A stretch of DNA of 64,000 nt from contig NZ_PJRO01000014.1 of assembly GCF_002858745.1 (NCBI RefSeq), positions 62,001 through 126,000 of the forward strand, in the 5' to 3' direction. Below the pieces are notes generated by a model. It was given only the letters and a program-made list of their open reading frames with translations, had not been told where the DNA came from and did not search any database. The stretch is from Mesorhizobium loti. GTDB lineage: Bacteria; Pseudomonadota; Alphaproteobacteria; Rhizobiales; Rhizobiaceae. The stretch's first letter is position 1. The number at the start of each line of letters is the position of its first letter. The translations under genes and the position numbers were made by a program. Below, one piece after another: positions 34,767-43,084 of this stretch.

Positions 34767-35591
34767 TCACTCCATGCCGCGCCTGGCGACAGACTTACGG
34801 CGCAGGAGTTCGATGACAGTCATCAGCCCGACGGAGATCATGATCATGATCATCGCTGCCGCGATGACGACTGGCGTGAGTTCGTCGCGAATGCCTTCGA
34901 ACAGGCGCACCGGCAGCGTCACTTGGCCGGGTCCTGCAAGAAAGAGCACGATCACGACCTCATCGAACGAGGCAACAAACGCGAAAAGCGCGCCGGCGAC
35001 GATTGCAGGGCGGATTGCCGGCAACATTACGCGCCGATAGGCCATCCAGGGCGAGGCGCCAAGACTCTTGGCCGCACGAATCAATTGCATATCGAAGTTC
35101 TGCAATGCAGCACCGGCCGAGATGACCACATAGGGTGTGCCGATCACGGTATGGGCCAGAATCATGCCCGGGATCGTGCCGACCAGGCCGAGGTTCGAAA
35201 AGAACAGGTAGAGACCGACGGCCATGATGATGACAGGCATGACCAGCGGGGCGATGAGAAAGCCGTTGACGATGCTGCGCGCCCTGGGACCAAGGCCTCT
35301 CATGGCGATAGCCGCCGAAAGACCAAGAACAGTGGACAGCGCTGCCGCGCCAATGCCGACGACGGCACTGTTTTTCAGCGCAAGCAGCCATTTGTAATTG
35401 GTCAGAAGTTCCTCGTACCAGCGCAACGACAAACCCGGCATGGGATAGGCGAGGAAGGAGCCGGAACTGAAAGACAGCGGCAATACGGCAGCGATGGGCA
35501 GCAGCAGAAACAAGAACACCAGCACAGTGATCACGCTTGCCAGTGTGCGCCAGATGTCGGCCTTGGATTTGCGCGCTGACGGACTGGACAT
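34767..35591 (-). CDS. polyamine-type ABC transporter permease (PotC-like)
   Basis: 274 residues from the ATG at 35591. Six membrane segments. The ATPase-contact EAA-type loop reads AAKSLGASPWMAYRRVMLPAIRPA near residue 185. It belongs to the PotC/YdcV family, exporting no domain outside the membrane. It follows the first permease by 5 bases. Together with the ATPase and binding protein upstream it forms a complete importer. Confidence 0.87.
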   Translation of the reverse strand: MSSPSARKSKADIWRTLASVITVLVFLFLLLPIAAVLPLSFSSGSFLAYPMPGLSLRWYEELLTNYKWLLALKNSAVVGIGAAALSTVLGLSAAIAMRGLGPRARSIVNGFLIAPLVMPVIIMAVGLYLFFSNLGLVGTIPGMILAHTVIGTPYVVISAGAALQNFDMQLIRAAKSLGASPWMAYRRVMLPAIRPAIVAGALFAFVASFDEVVIVLFLAGPGQVTLPVRLFEGIRDELTPVVIAAAMIMIMISVGLMTVIELLRRKSVARRGME

Positions 35592-35596
35592 CACAC

Positions 35597-36832
35597 TCAA
35601 GCCTTTACCACAATTTGGGATTTGCGGCCGAGCAGGCCGTAGAGGCCAACCAGCACGAGGACGCAGACCGTCAACAGGATCGCCAACGCAGAGGCCAGCC
35701 CCCAGTTCACCGTCTGCTTGGTGTAGAAGGCGATGAAGTAGCTGAGCATCTGGTCCTGGCTGCCGCCAATAAGCAGTGGGGTGATGTAGTAGCCGACGAC
35801 AATGACGTAGGAGAGCAGGCAAGCCGACCATATGCCGGGCCACACCAGCGGCAGATACACCTTGTAGAAGGTTAGCGGCCCACTGGCACCGAGGCTGTAG
35901 GCAGCGCGCGTATAGTCCTTCGAAATGCCGACCATGACGCTGTAGATGGGCAGTATCATGAACGGAAGCATGACATGCACGAAGGCGATGTAGACACCGA
36001 TGCGGTTGAAGATGAGGTGGATCGGCTGGTCCACGATACCGCTCCACAACAGCAGCGAATTGACGATACCATTGTCCTGCAACAGCACCACCCAGGCGCT
36101 GGTGCGCACCAGCAGGGACGTCCAGAACGGTAGCAGCACCAGCAAAAGCAGCAGGCCGCGCCAGCGGGGCGAAGCGGCAGAAATCCTGAAGGCGACTGGG
36201 AAGGCGAGCACCAGACAGATGGCCATCACCACGGCCGAGATCCACAGCGACCGGGCCAGCACGTCGAGGAAAGTGGCTTCTTCCGGTGCCACGCGGCCGA
36301 TACCGCCGCCGTCCTTTTGCTCCAGGTCCAACGCCTTGAGCATATAGTAGGGCGTCAGGGCGGGCGCCGCTCGGCGCATCGCCGTCCAGAACGTCCTATC
36401 CTGCCATTTGGCATCGATCGCCATGAGTTGCTGTCGCGGCGGTTCGGTCGAATCCTTCCGCAACGCGGACGCGGTCTTGACCAGGAGGCTGCGATAGCTG
36501 GGGATCTCGTAGTTGAGCCGGCGGCCGACATTTGCGACGTCCCGGCGATCAGCGACACTCAGATCCGCCACCAGCGCGCCATAAACGATGTCGGGCGGAT
36601 CGCCCGCGCCGTCCCATGCCAGCACTGCCGCCGCGGTTTGCGGCAACGTATCCCGCACTTCCGGACTATAGACACCCTTGGCCAACAGCGACACGATCGG
36701 CCAGACGAAGACAACAGCCATGAACAACAGGCAGGGTAACAGAAGCCCGTGCCGCGTCAGAGACCGGCCGAACCCGGCGAAGCCTGTACGGCCGGCTCGC
36801 CCGCCATCCATGGAGATCGATGTGGTGGCCAT
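35597..36832 (-). CDS. polyamine-type ABC transporter permease with large periplasmic insertion (PotB-like)
   Basis: 411 residues, about 120 longer than typical PotB proteins. The extra length is a hydrophilic stretch between the first (about 30-50) and second (about 190-210) membrane segments, which must lie in the periplasm. The remaining part is standard, with the EAA loop AAYSLGASGPLTFYKVYLPLVWPG. Such P2-like loops, as in MalF, contact the binding protein. Here the loop is rich in charged residues (IVYGALVADLSVADRRDVANVG). Confidence 0.86.
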   Translation of the reverse strand: MATTSISMDGGRAGRTGFAGFGRSLTRHGLLLPCLLFMAVVFVWPIVSLLAKGVYSPEVRDTLPQTAAAVLAWDGAGDPPDIVYGALVADLSVADRRDVANVGRRLNYEIPSYRSLLVKTASALRKDSTEPPRQQLMAIDAKWQDRTFWTAMRRAAPALTPYYMLKALDLEQKDGGGIGRVAPEEATFLDVLARSLWISAVVMAICLVLAFPVAFRISAASPRWRGLLLLLVLLPFWTSLLVRTSAWVVLLQDNGIVNSLLLWSGIVDQPIHLIFNRIGVYIAFVHVMLPFMILPIYSVMVGISKDYTRAAYSLGASGPLTFYKVYLPLVWPGIWSACLLSYVIVVGYYITPLLIGGSQDQMLSYFIAFYTKQTVNWGLASALAILLTVCVLVLVGLYGLLGRKSQIVVKA

Positions 36833-36867
36833 TGTCTGGAAATCGCTCGCTCAACTATTCAATGCAA

Positions 36868-36892
36868 TTTGCCGCTGTCCCGGCGCGGCAAA
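36868..36892 (-). other. intercistronic hairpin between binding-protein and permease genes
   Basis: TTTGCCGC and GCGGCAAA form a perfect 8-bp stem with a 9-base loop, 20 bases after the binding-protein stop. There is no long T-run. It probably protects the upstream message from 3' decay. Confidence 0.55.
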
Positions 36893-36912
36893 CCGCACCG
36901 AGACAGCAAGGA

Positions 36913-37953
36913 TCATTTCGACGCCCAGGCGTTGAACCGCTCCGTCAGCGCTTCCAGATTGTCGTTCCAGAACCCGCTGTCGGTCGGCACCGATTGCTTG
37001 AGGTTGTCGCCGACCGGCATGATGGCGATCCGTTCCGGCGACAGAAGCGTGGAGGCTTTGAGGTTGACGGGCGCCACCGGCTGAATCTTGGAGAATTCCG
37101 CCTGCGCCTCGGGCGAGGTCGCATAGCTCAGGAAGGCATAGGCCGCGTCCTTCTTCTTGGTGCCGCTGACGATGGCCCAGTAGTCGACCGAATAGAGCGA
37201 ACCCGACCAACCGAACTTGATCGGCGCGCCTTCCGCCTGTGCTTCAAGGATACGGCCGACGAAGGTCGTGGACATGGCCACACCGCCGTTGGCGAGCCAT
37301 TCGGGCGGCTGCGCGCCGGCTTCCCACCACTGGATATTGGACTTGATCTCGTCCAGCTTCTTGAAAGCGCGGTCTACTCCTTCCGGCGTGGCCAGGAGTT
37401 TATAGACGTCGGTCGCAGCGACCCCGTCGGCCAGAAGGGCGGCCTCGAGATTGTTCTGTGGTTCCCGCTTCATGCCACGCTTGCCAGGGTATTTTTTCAG
37501 GTCCCAGAAATCATTCCAGCTCTTGGGCTGATCGCCGGTCGCCTTGGTGTTGTAGGCGATGACCATGCCCCAACCGATCGCGCCGACGGCGCATTTGGTG
37601 ATGCCGGGAGCCCTGAAGTCCGCTGCCGAGGCGAGCTTGCTGGTGTCGAGTTCCTCAATCAGGCCCTGCGCGCAGGCGTTCAAGGTTTCGGGTGCGCCCA
37701 TCTGGATGACGTCCCAGGTGGTATTGCCGGACTCGACCATCGCCTGGATCTGGCCAAGGCCGCCGGTGTAGACGGCGTCGAGTACAGCATCGCCTGACTT
37801 CGCTGTATACGGGTCGAAGATCGACTTACGCTGCTTCTCGGTATAGGTGCCGCCCCAGGTGGCAACGGTGATATCCTCGGCGAAGGCGTGGCTTATGCAC
37901 CCTCCCAGAACCAGGCCGGCCAGCAGACCACGCAAGCAGTTCGATTTCTTCAT
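36913..37953 (-). CDS. polyamine-type ABC transporter substrate-binding protein (PotD-like)
   Basis: 346 residues from the ATG at 37953, which has AGGGGAA upstream (an ATG at 37977 is less well placed). The signal peptide MKKSNCLRGLLAGLVLGGCISHAFA precedes EDITVATWGGTYTEKQR. The mature fold is a type II periplasmic binding protein of the spermidine/putrescine group. The ligand is unknown; the downstream genes suggest an amine, amino acid or acetylated polyamine. Confidence 0.87.
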   Translation of the reverse strand: MKKSNCLRGLLAGLVLGGCISHAFAEDITVATWGGTYTEKQRKSIFDPYTAKSGDAVLDAVYTGGLGQIQAMVESGNTTWDVIQMGAPETLNACAQGLIEELDTSKLASAADFRAPGITKCAVGAIGWGMVIAYNTKATGDQPKSWNDFWDLKKYPGKRGMKREPQNNLEAALLADGVAATDVYKLLATPEGVDRAFKKLDEIKSNIQWWEAGAQPPEWLANGGVAMSTTFVGRILEAQAEGAPIKFGWSGSLYSVDYWAIVSGTKKKDAAYAFLSYATSPEAQAEFSKIQPVAPVNLKASTLLSPERIAIMPVGDNLKQSVPTDSGFWNDNLEALTERFNAWASK

Positions 37954-37998
37954 TTTCGTTCCCCTGTTTCTTTTCATGAAGCTTGACGGCCTTTGCTG

Positions 37999-39108
37999 TC
38001 AGCCGTGGTCGAGGGCACGGCAATCGCTTGCCGCCCACCCGATCTTGATGGAATCGCCGGGCGAACCCATGCTGATGCCCGCGCTATTCGGAATTTTGAC
38101 GATGAAACCGGGCTGCGCGCACACCGTCGCCGACATGCGCAGGTGGTCGCCGTGGAAGACGACTTCGTCGATGGTCGCGTCGAAGCAGTTCTCGGCGTTC
38201 GCAGCAGCTGGCCCCACGACGACGCGCTCGGGCCGGATCGAAAGCGTTGTCCGCTCTCCCGCTGCCGAAACGTTGACCGCGACGGCACGAATGCTCCGGC
38301 CGCTTCCAGCGTCGATCGTGCAGCCGTCGTCGCTGATTGCCCTTACTGTTCCGTCCAGCCTGTTGTTCTCGCCGATGAAGCGGGCGACGAAAGTGTTGAC
38401 CGGCTCCTCGTAGATCTGCTTGGGCGGGCCCAGCTGCTGGATCTTGCCACCGTTGAACACCGCTACGCGGTTGGACATTGTCAGCGCCTCGGACTGGTCA
38501 TGGGTCACATAGACCACGGTGACGCCGAGCCGCTGCTGGATATGCATGATCTCGTATTGCATCTCCTCGCGCAGCTGCTTGTCGAGCGCGCCAAGCGGCT
38601 CATCCATCAGTACCAGCGACGGCTCGAATACCAGCGCGCGGGCAAGCGCCACGCGCTGCTGCTGGCCACCCGAGAGCTGCCCCGGTAGCCGGCCGCCGAA
38701 ACTGTCGAGGCGGATCATCGCCAGCGCCCTGGCCACCCGCTCAGCCGTTTCGGCCTTGCCGATGCGTCGTGCCTGGAGCGGAAAAGCGATGTTTTCGGCG
38801 ATGGTCATATGCGGAAACAGAGCGTAGCTCTGGAAAACCATGCCGATGTTGCGCTTCTGCGGCGGCATCGAGCCGATTGATGCACCATCCAGGAAGATGT
38901 CGCCCGCCGACAAGCTCTCGAAACCGGCAAGCATCATCAGGCAGGTCGTCTTGCCAGAGCCGGACGGCCCAAGAAGGGTGACAAACTCGCCACGCTCGAT
39001 GCCAAGGTTGAGGTCGGACACGACCTTCACACTGCCGTAACTCTTCTGGACGCCCGCAAACTCGACGAATCTCCTTTGCGGGACGGCACCGCTGCGCGCA
39101 TGCACCAC
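37999..39108 (-). CDS. polyamine-type ABC transporter ATP-binding protein (PotA-like)
   Basis: About 369 residues from GTG at 39108 (GGAGG about 10 bases upstream); earlier in-frame starts up to 39198 have no support. Walker A is GPSGSGKTTCLMML, Q-loop VFQSYALFPHMT, signature LSGGQQQRVALARAL, Walker B LVLMDEPLGALD, H-switch VTHDQSEA. A C-terminal TOBE-like domain follows. First gene of the Pot-type operon. A shared operator-like motif lies upstream at 39282. Confidence 0.89.
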   Translation of the reverse strand: MVHARSGAVPQRRFVEFAGVQKSYGSVKVVSDLNLGIERGEFVTLLGPSGSGKTTCLMMLAGFESLSAGDIFLDGASIGSMPPQKRNIGMVFQSYALFPHMTIAENIAFPLQARRIGKAETAERVARALAMIRLDSFGGRLPGQLSGGQQQRVALARALVFEPSLVLMDEPLGALDKQLREEMQYEIMHIQQRLGVTVVYVTHDQSEALTMSNRVAVFNGGKIQQLGPPKQIYEEPVNTFVARFIGENNRLDGTVRAISDDGCTIDAGSGRSIRAVAVNVSAAGERTTLSIRPERVVVGPAAANAENCFDATIDEVVFHGDHLRMSATVCAQPGFIVKIPNSAGISMGSPGDSIKIGWAASDCRALDHG

Positions 39109-39281
39109 TCTTCCAGCTCCTCCCTTTTCGAAGTCTCGCAGGCTTCGCCGGCTGAGGGCACCGTCTCCGATGCCTCCCCGGATTTGCCCGGCACCCACCT
39201 ACCACCGCCCCAAATAACTAGGGTCAAGGCACGATCTCCCAGGCAGGTCGTTCAATCCAGATCTCCTTCTATGATTCCTTC

Positions 39282-39310
39282 TTCCGTATTGTCAAGAGAA
39301 ACGACGTATC
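39282..39310. promoter_or_regulatory. operator-like motif TTCCGTATTG upstream of the Pot-type operon
   Basis: TTCCGTATTG at 39282-39291 is identical to ten bases of the site before the aldehyde dehydrogenase gene (42884-42893). ACGTATC follows at 39304-39310. It lies about 175 bases upstream of the ATPase start. Confidence 0.45.
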
Positions 39311-39346
39311 TCACAACAAGACAACTAGTTAGACGAGCTGACGCGA

Positions 39347-40618
39347 TCAGCCGGCCTTAAGAACCGCATCGAGCGTATCGATCAGAAAATCGGCATCGGA
39401 TCGAGCGAAGACCATCGGCGGACGGATCTTCAACAGGTTGGATGCTGGACCGGTAAGGCCGATCAGAACGCCGCGGCGACACATTTCGTTGATGATACGC
39501 CGCGCGCGACCGGCATCGGGTTGCCCTGACACAGGGTCCACGATGGCGACGCCCAGGAACAGACCGGCGCCTTTCACCGCGCCGATCGCGCCGCTGTCAG
39601 CGGCCAGTTTGCCCAGACCGTCCTTGAGGTAGGAGCCAACGACCCGCGCATTATCGCTGAGCTTTTCGTGTTCCAGCACGTCGAGCACGGCAAGGCCGAC
39701 CGCAGCCGACACAGGATTACCGCCGAACGTGTTGAAATACCGGTCCCCGGCAAAGAAGGCATCGACGATCTCTCGCCGCGTCACCAACACCGCCAGGGGG
39801 TGTCCATTGCCCATCGGCTTGCCGGTGGTGACGATATCGGGAACGATTCCGAAATTCTGGAAGCCCCACATGGCCGTGCCGGTCCTGCCCAGGCCGGGTT
39901 GCACCTCGTCGGCCACGCATAGGCCGCCGACCGCGCGCAGACGGCGCAGCGCTTCGTCCAGATAGCCCGATGCGGGCAAATCGAGGCCGTCCGTGGCAAA
40001 TAAACTGTCCATGTAAAACGCCGCCGGGCGGTGTCCATGAGTGGCGAGCGCAGCGATCGCCGCGTCGAAATTGCCGGCATAGGCGTCAGCATCCTGACCC
40101 GGACTGGTCCCGTCCGGGGGTGCCGGTACCGTTGCCAGCCAATGATTGGGTCGCTCCGGCGTACGCGTGGAGCAGTCTAGCGCAGACACGAAAGTGGAAT
40201 TGCCATGATAGGCGTGTCGGGTGGCGATCGCTCCATCATTGCCCGTATACGCGCGGGCCAATCGCCATGCCAGATCGTTGGCTTCCGTTCCGGTGCAGAC
40301 GAACATGCAGGTGTCCAATCCGGGCGGCATGGTTGCCAGCAGGCGCTCAGCATAATCCAGGATGGTTTCGTGCAGATACCGGGTGTTGGTGTTGAGCGCC
40401 GCCGCTTGCCGCGACAACGCCTCCACGACGACACCATTACAGTGCCCGACATGCGGCACGTTGTTGTAGGCATCGAGATAGCGTTTTCCCTCGCCGTCGA
40501 CGAGCCAGACACCCTGCCCCGATACAGGATGGAACGGAAAATCGTAGAATTGCCGCATGCCGGGGCCAAGCAGGCGCAGGCGGCGTTCGGATAAGCTGAA
40601 TTGGTCTTGTTTGTCCAT
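39347..40618 (-). CDS. class III PLP-dependent aminotransferase or phospho-lyase
   Basis: 423 residues. PLP-fold motifs: FVCTGTEANDLAWRLAR, an aspartate region VADEVQPGLGRTG, and the Schiff-base lysine in VTTGKPMGNGHPLA. The closest-looking relatives are ethanolamine-phosphate and 5-phosphohydroxylysine phospho-lyases of the AGXT2L type, which pair with an APH-type kinase. Such a kinase is encoded 19 bases upstream in the same orientation. This suggests that a hydroxyamine or hydroxyamino acid is first phosphorylated and then eliminated to a semialdehyde, which is inference from the pair. Confidence 0.83.
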   Translation of the reverse strand: MDKQDQFSLSERRLRLLGPGMRQFYDFPFHPVSGQGVWLVDGEGKRYLDAYNNVPHVGHCNGVVVEALSRQAAALNTNTRYLHETILDYAERLLATMPPGLDTCMFVCTGTEANDLAWRLARAYTGNDGAIATRHAYHGNSTFVSALDCSTRTPERPNHWLATVPAPPDGTSPGQDADAYAGNFDAAIAALATHGHRPAAFYMDSLFATDGLDLPASGYLDEALRRLRAVGGLCVADEVQPGLGRTGTAMWGFQNFGIVPDIVTTGKPMGNGHPLAVLVTRREIVDAFFAGDRYFNTFGGNPVSAAVGLAVLDVLEHEKLSDNARVVGSYLKDGLGKLAADSGAIGAVKGAGLFLGVAIVDPVSGQPDAGRARRIINEMCRRGVLIGLTGPASNLLKIRPPMVFARSDADFLIDTLDAVLKAG

Positions 40619-40637
40619 GGCTGTGCTCCTGACTGTC

Positions 40638-41654
40638 TCAGCGGCCGAGCAGCTGCGCCGTTACGGCCGAAAGGTCGCTGTTCGCGATGATTTCCATCGT
40701 GCGCCATACAGATGCGTCGACCGATGGATCGAAGTGAGTGTTGTCGGGATGCGTCAGCCGGCGGCTCGCGATGATCCCCATACGTACTGCCAGGCGAGCA
40801 AGAATGAGCACGGGCAGCGCGATCGCCTCGTCTTCCGTCGGTCGTTCCATCTCGAAATAGCCGCCTGTCACGTCGGCCGCGGCGGCGATAGGATCCGCCT
40901 GGCCGAAAGTCTGGTGGGCGGCCGCGACAGCCACTTCGAACACACGCGCCGATCGCACAGCATCGCCGAAATCGATGATGCCCGACACCGCGTCCGGCTG
41001 GGCCGGATCCACCAGCAGATTGTTGCCATTGAGATCGTTATGGATGGCCTGGACCGGAAGACGGTCCAGCCGTGGCGTTACGATCGCTTCGAAAAGGTCG
41101 AGCGCACGTTCGGCCAGGAGTCGGCGCGGCCGCACCTCGAAATGGTCCAGCAACGGCCGCAGCAAGGTCGTGTGCTTGAGGTCCCAGATCAAACCCTGGT
41201 CCGGCACGCGCCAGTTGAAACTCGCCAGCGCTCGATCGAGCCGTGCCGCGACGCCACCGAGTTGTCGCCGGAAAGCAATTCCGCGCGGTCGCGCAGCAGC
41301 GGCTTCGCCCGGCAGGCAAGTCAGCAGCCGGGCCGAATGCATGTGCCCGCCCTCACCCGCAACCTGTGGCATCGCCGCACCGTCCACTGCTTTGATGAGC
41401 CGCGGGACAGGCAGTTCCGACGCGACTTCGGCGAGATGCAACAACAGCGCATTTTGGCTTGCCAATGCTTGTCGGTCTTCCGCTGCATTGGCGATCTTAA
41501 GAATGAACGACGGGCCATCGGCTACGATGAGACGAAAATTCTGGTCGCGCTCGCTGGTCAGTATCCGAGCCGATCCCGAAACAGCAAACAAGTCGAAGGC
41601 GAGCCGTTCGGCGTCTCGTGGCGAAAAGCGGGGTACAATCGGCTCTCCCGCCAT
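40638..41654 (-). CDS. APH-family phosphotransferase (hydroxylysine-kinase-like)
   Basis: 338 residues. The kinase-like fold is shown by FRLIVADGPSFILKIAN (ATP-site lysine), the catalytic loop HNDLNGNNLLVD and the metal-binding GIIDFGDAV. Aminoglycoside resistance is unlikely: this subgroup (AGPHD1/hydroxylysine kinase) partners with the phospho-lyase that follows. It is divergent from an IclR regulator with a palindromic site between. Confidence 0.82.
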   Translation of the reverse strand: MAGEPIVPRFSPRDAERLAFDLFAVSGSARILTSERDQNFRLIVADGPSFILKIANAAEDRQALASQNALLLHLAEVASELPVPRLIKAVDGAAMPQVAGEGGHMHSARLLTCLPGEAAAARPRGIAFRRQLGGVAARLDRALASFNWRVPDQGLIWDLKHTTLLRPLLDHFEVRPRRLLAERALDLFEAIVTPRLDRLPVQAIHNDLNGNNLLVDPAQPDAVSGIIDFGDAVRSARVFEVAVAAAHQTFGQADPIAAAADVTGGYFEMERPTEDEAIALPVLILARLAVRMGIIASRRLTHPDNTHFDPSVDASVWRTMEIIANSDLSAVTAQLLGR

Positions 41655-41837
41655 GACGCGTCAGCTATCCCGCCGCGCCGGCGAAACGGCGCGGCCACTT
41701 GCGCATGCCCTCCGCCTCCGCGCCAAACAACCTTCCCGAAACGCCCATGGCGCCATGCCAAGGCATGCGTCAAGGGGCATTGGAGTGGACGCATCCTGAC
41801 CGGTCAGCATTTTCACCTGGTTCCTCTTGAGAAAACC

Positions 41838-41860
41838 GTGTTACGTATTATGATACGGAA
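41838..41860. promoter_or_regulatory. palindromic operator-like site between the kinase and iclR genes
   Basis: CGTAT-TATG-ATACG (41844-41857) is a perfect palindrome. Read on the minus strand the block starts TTCCGTAT and ends ACGTAACAC, matching sites at 42884 and 44963. It lies between divergent promoters. Confidence 0.55.
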
Positions 41861-42018
41861 AATGTCACGTCAACAACCGCCTTCGGGCACGACTGCCAGT
41901 GGCGAAGGCTCGCTGGTGCGGCGGAATATCCTGCACGCCTCGACGAACAGAAAAACCATCGACTGAAAGGCCGCCGGACGAAAGCCAGTCCGCACAGCCA
42001 CGCAACGAAAGGCGCACC

Positions 42019-42852
42019 GTGACCAAATCCGAGGACCAAAAGCTTGGGGTAAAGTCGGTCCATCTGGCATTCGAAGTGCTTGAGGCAGTGGCCTTCGAGC
42101 CTGGCGAGATCGGCGTCAGCGAACTCGCCAACAAGCTGCAGACGACAAAGGGAACCGTGTTTCGCCATCTGCAAACGCTGGTGGAGAGGGGCTATCTCAT
42201 CCAGAACGCGTCGACGCAGCGCTATCGGGTTGGCGCCAGAGCTTATCTGATCGGCCGTGCGGCGGCCGAACGCGTAGACATCATAACCGGCTCGCAGGAT
42301 GCGATGCGCTCGCTTCGCGACGAAACCGGCGAGACCGTGGTCGTTTCCAGCCTCAGCAACCGGGGCAACATCGTGATGAACACGATGATCGGCAAGTCGC
42401 CGCTTGAAATCGGCGTCAAGGTGGGCAGCATGCTGGAACCGCATGCAACGGCCCAGGGCAAGGCGGTCCTCGCCTTCGACAATCAAGGTCTCATCAAGCA
42501 GTTGCAACGCCGGGGCCTCACCAGGCTGACGCCATATACCGTGACCGAGATCGACGAACTCGAACGGCAGCTCGAAGTGGTGCGCGTGAAAGGCTATGCG
42601 ACCGCGGCGGAAGAAATGCTGCTCGGCATCAGCGCGCTGGCCACTCCGGTGATGGACGGCTCCGGCAAGACGGTTGGCTCGATCGCCATTGTCGGCTCAA
42701 TCCAAAACATCGGTCGCGAGCCAACACCTGAACAGATCGAGGCGGTGTTGCGGGCAGCGCAAAGAGTTTCCTGGAATCTCGGCTACGTCGGGAACCTTCC
42801 GTTCGAAGCCCAAGGTGGTCGTGTGGCGGCAAAGAAAGTGGCGGCCTCTTAG
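42019..42852 (+). CDS. IclR-family transcriptional regulator 1
   Basis: 277 residues from a GTG at 42019 (AAAGG upstream). The winged helix comes first (GVSELANKLQTTKGTVFRHLQTLVERGYL), then the effector domain (SSLSNRGNIVMNTMIGKSPLEIGVKVG; TAQGKAVLAF). It is closely similar to a second IclR protein at 50314, so the two bracket the catabolic genes. It probably binds the palindromic site at 41838 and represses or activates both directions. Confidence 0.88.
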   Translation: MTKSEDQKLGVKSVHLAFEVLEAVAFEPGEIGVSELANKLQTTKGTVFRHLQTLVERGYLIQNASTQRYRVGARAYLIGRAAAERVDIITGSQDAMRSLRDETGETVVVSSLSNRGNIVMNTMIGKSPLEIGVKVGSMLEPHATAQGKAVLAFDNQGLIKQLQRRGLTRLTPYTVTEIDELERQLEVVRVKGYATAAEEMLLGISALATPVMDGSGKTVGSIAIVGSIQNIGREPTPEQIEAVLRAAQRVSWNLGYVGNLPFEAQGGRVAAKKVAAS

Positions 42853-42883
42853 CGGCAGTCATCATTTCCAGGCACTCCAGATA

Positions 42884-42915
42884 TTCCGTATTGCGTAACA
42901 GCGTTTTGTTATGCG
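42884..42915. promoter_or_regulatory. operator-like site before the aldehyde dehydrogenase gene
   Basis: TTCCGTATTGCGTAACA (42884-42900) shares its blocks with sites at 41838, 44963 and 39282. GCGTAACA is mirrored by TGTTATGC at 42907-42914, giving an inverted repeat. It lies about 170 bases upstream of the gene. Confidence 0.55.
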
Positions 42916-43084
42916 TTCCAAAAGAATTGACGGGATGGGCTGTGCGGGTTAGTTTCCCCACCCGTTACAAGGGGCGTGAACCCCATTTCCTGTACTCCCG
43001 AACGGAGCCGCTTCGGTTTCCGGCCGTTGACGCGGCCAGTAACGGCCGTTGCCCGGCGACGTCACATCAAGCGGAACGGATCGC

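Noticed and set aside
40638..41654. aminoglycoside resistance phosphotransferase
   Set aside because: The fold is APH-like, but pairing with the phospho-lyase-type enzyme points to metabolic kinase function.
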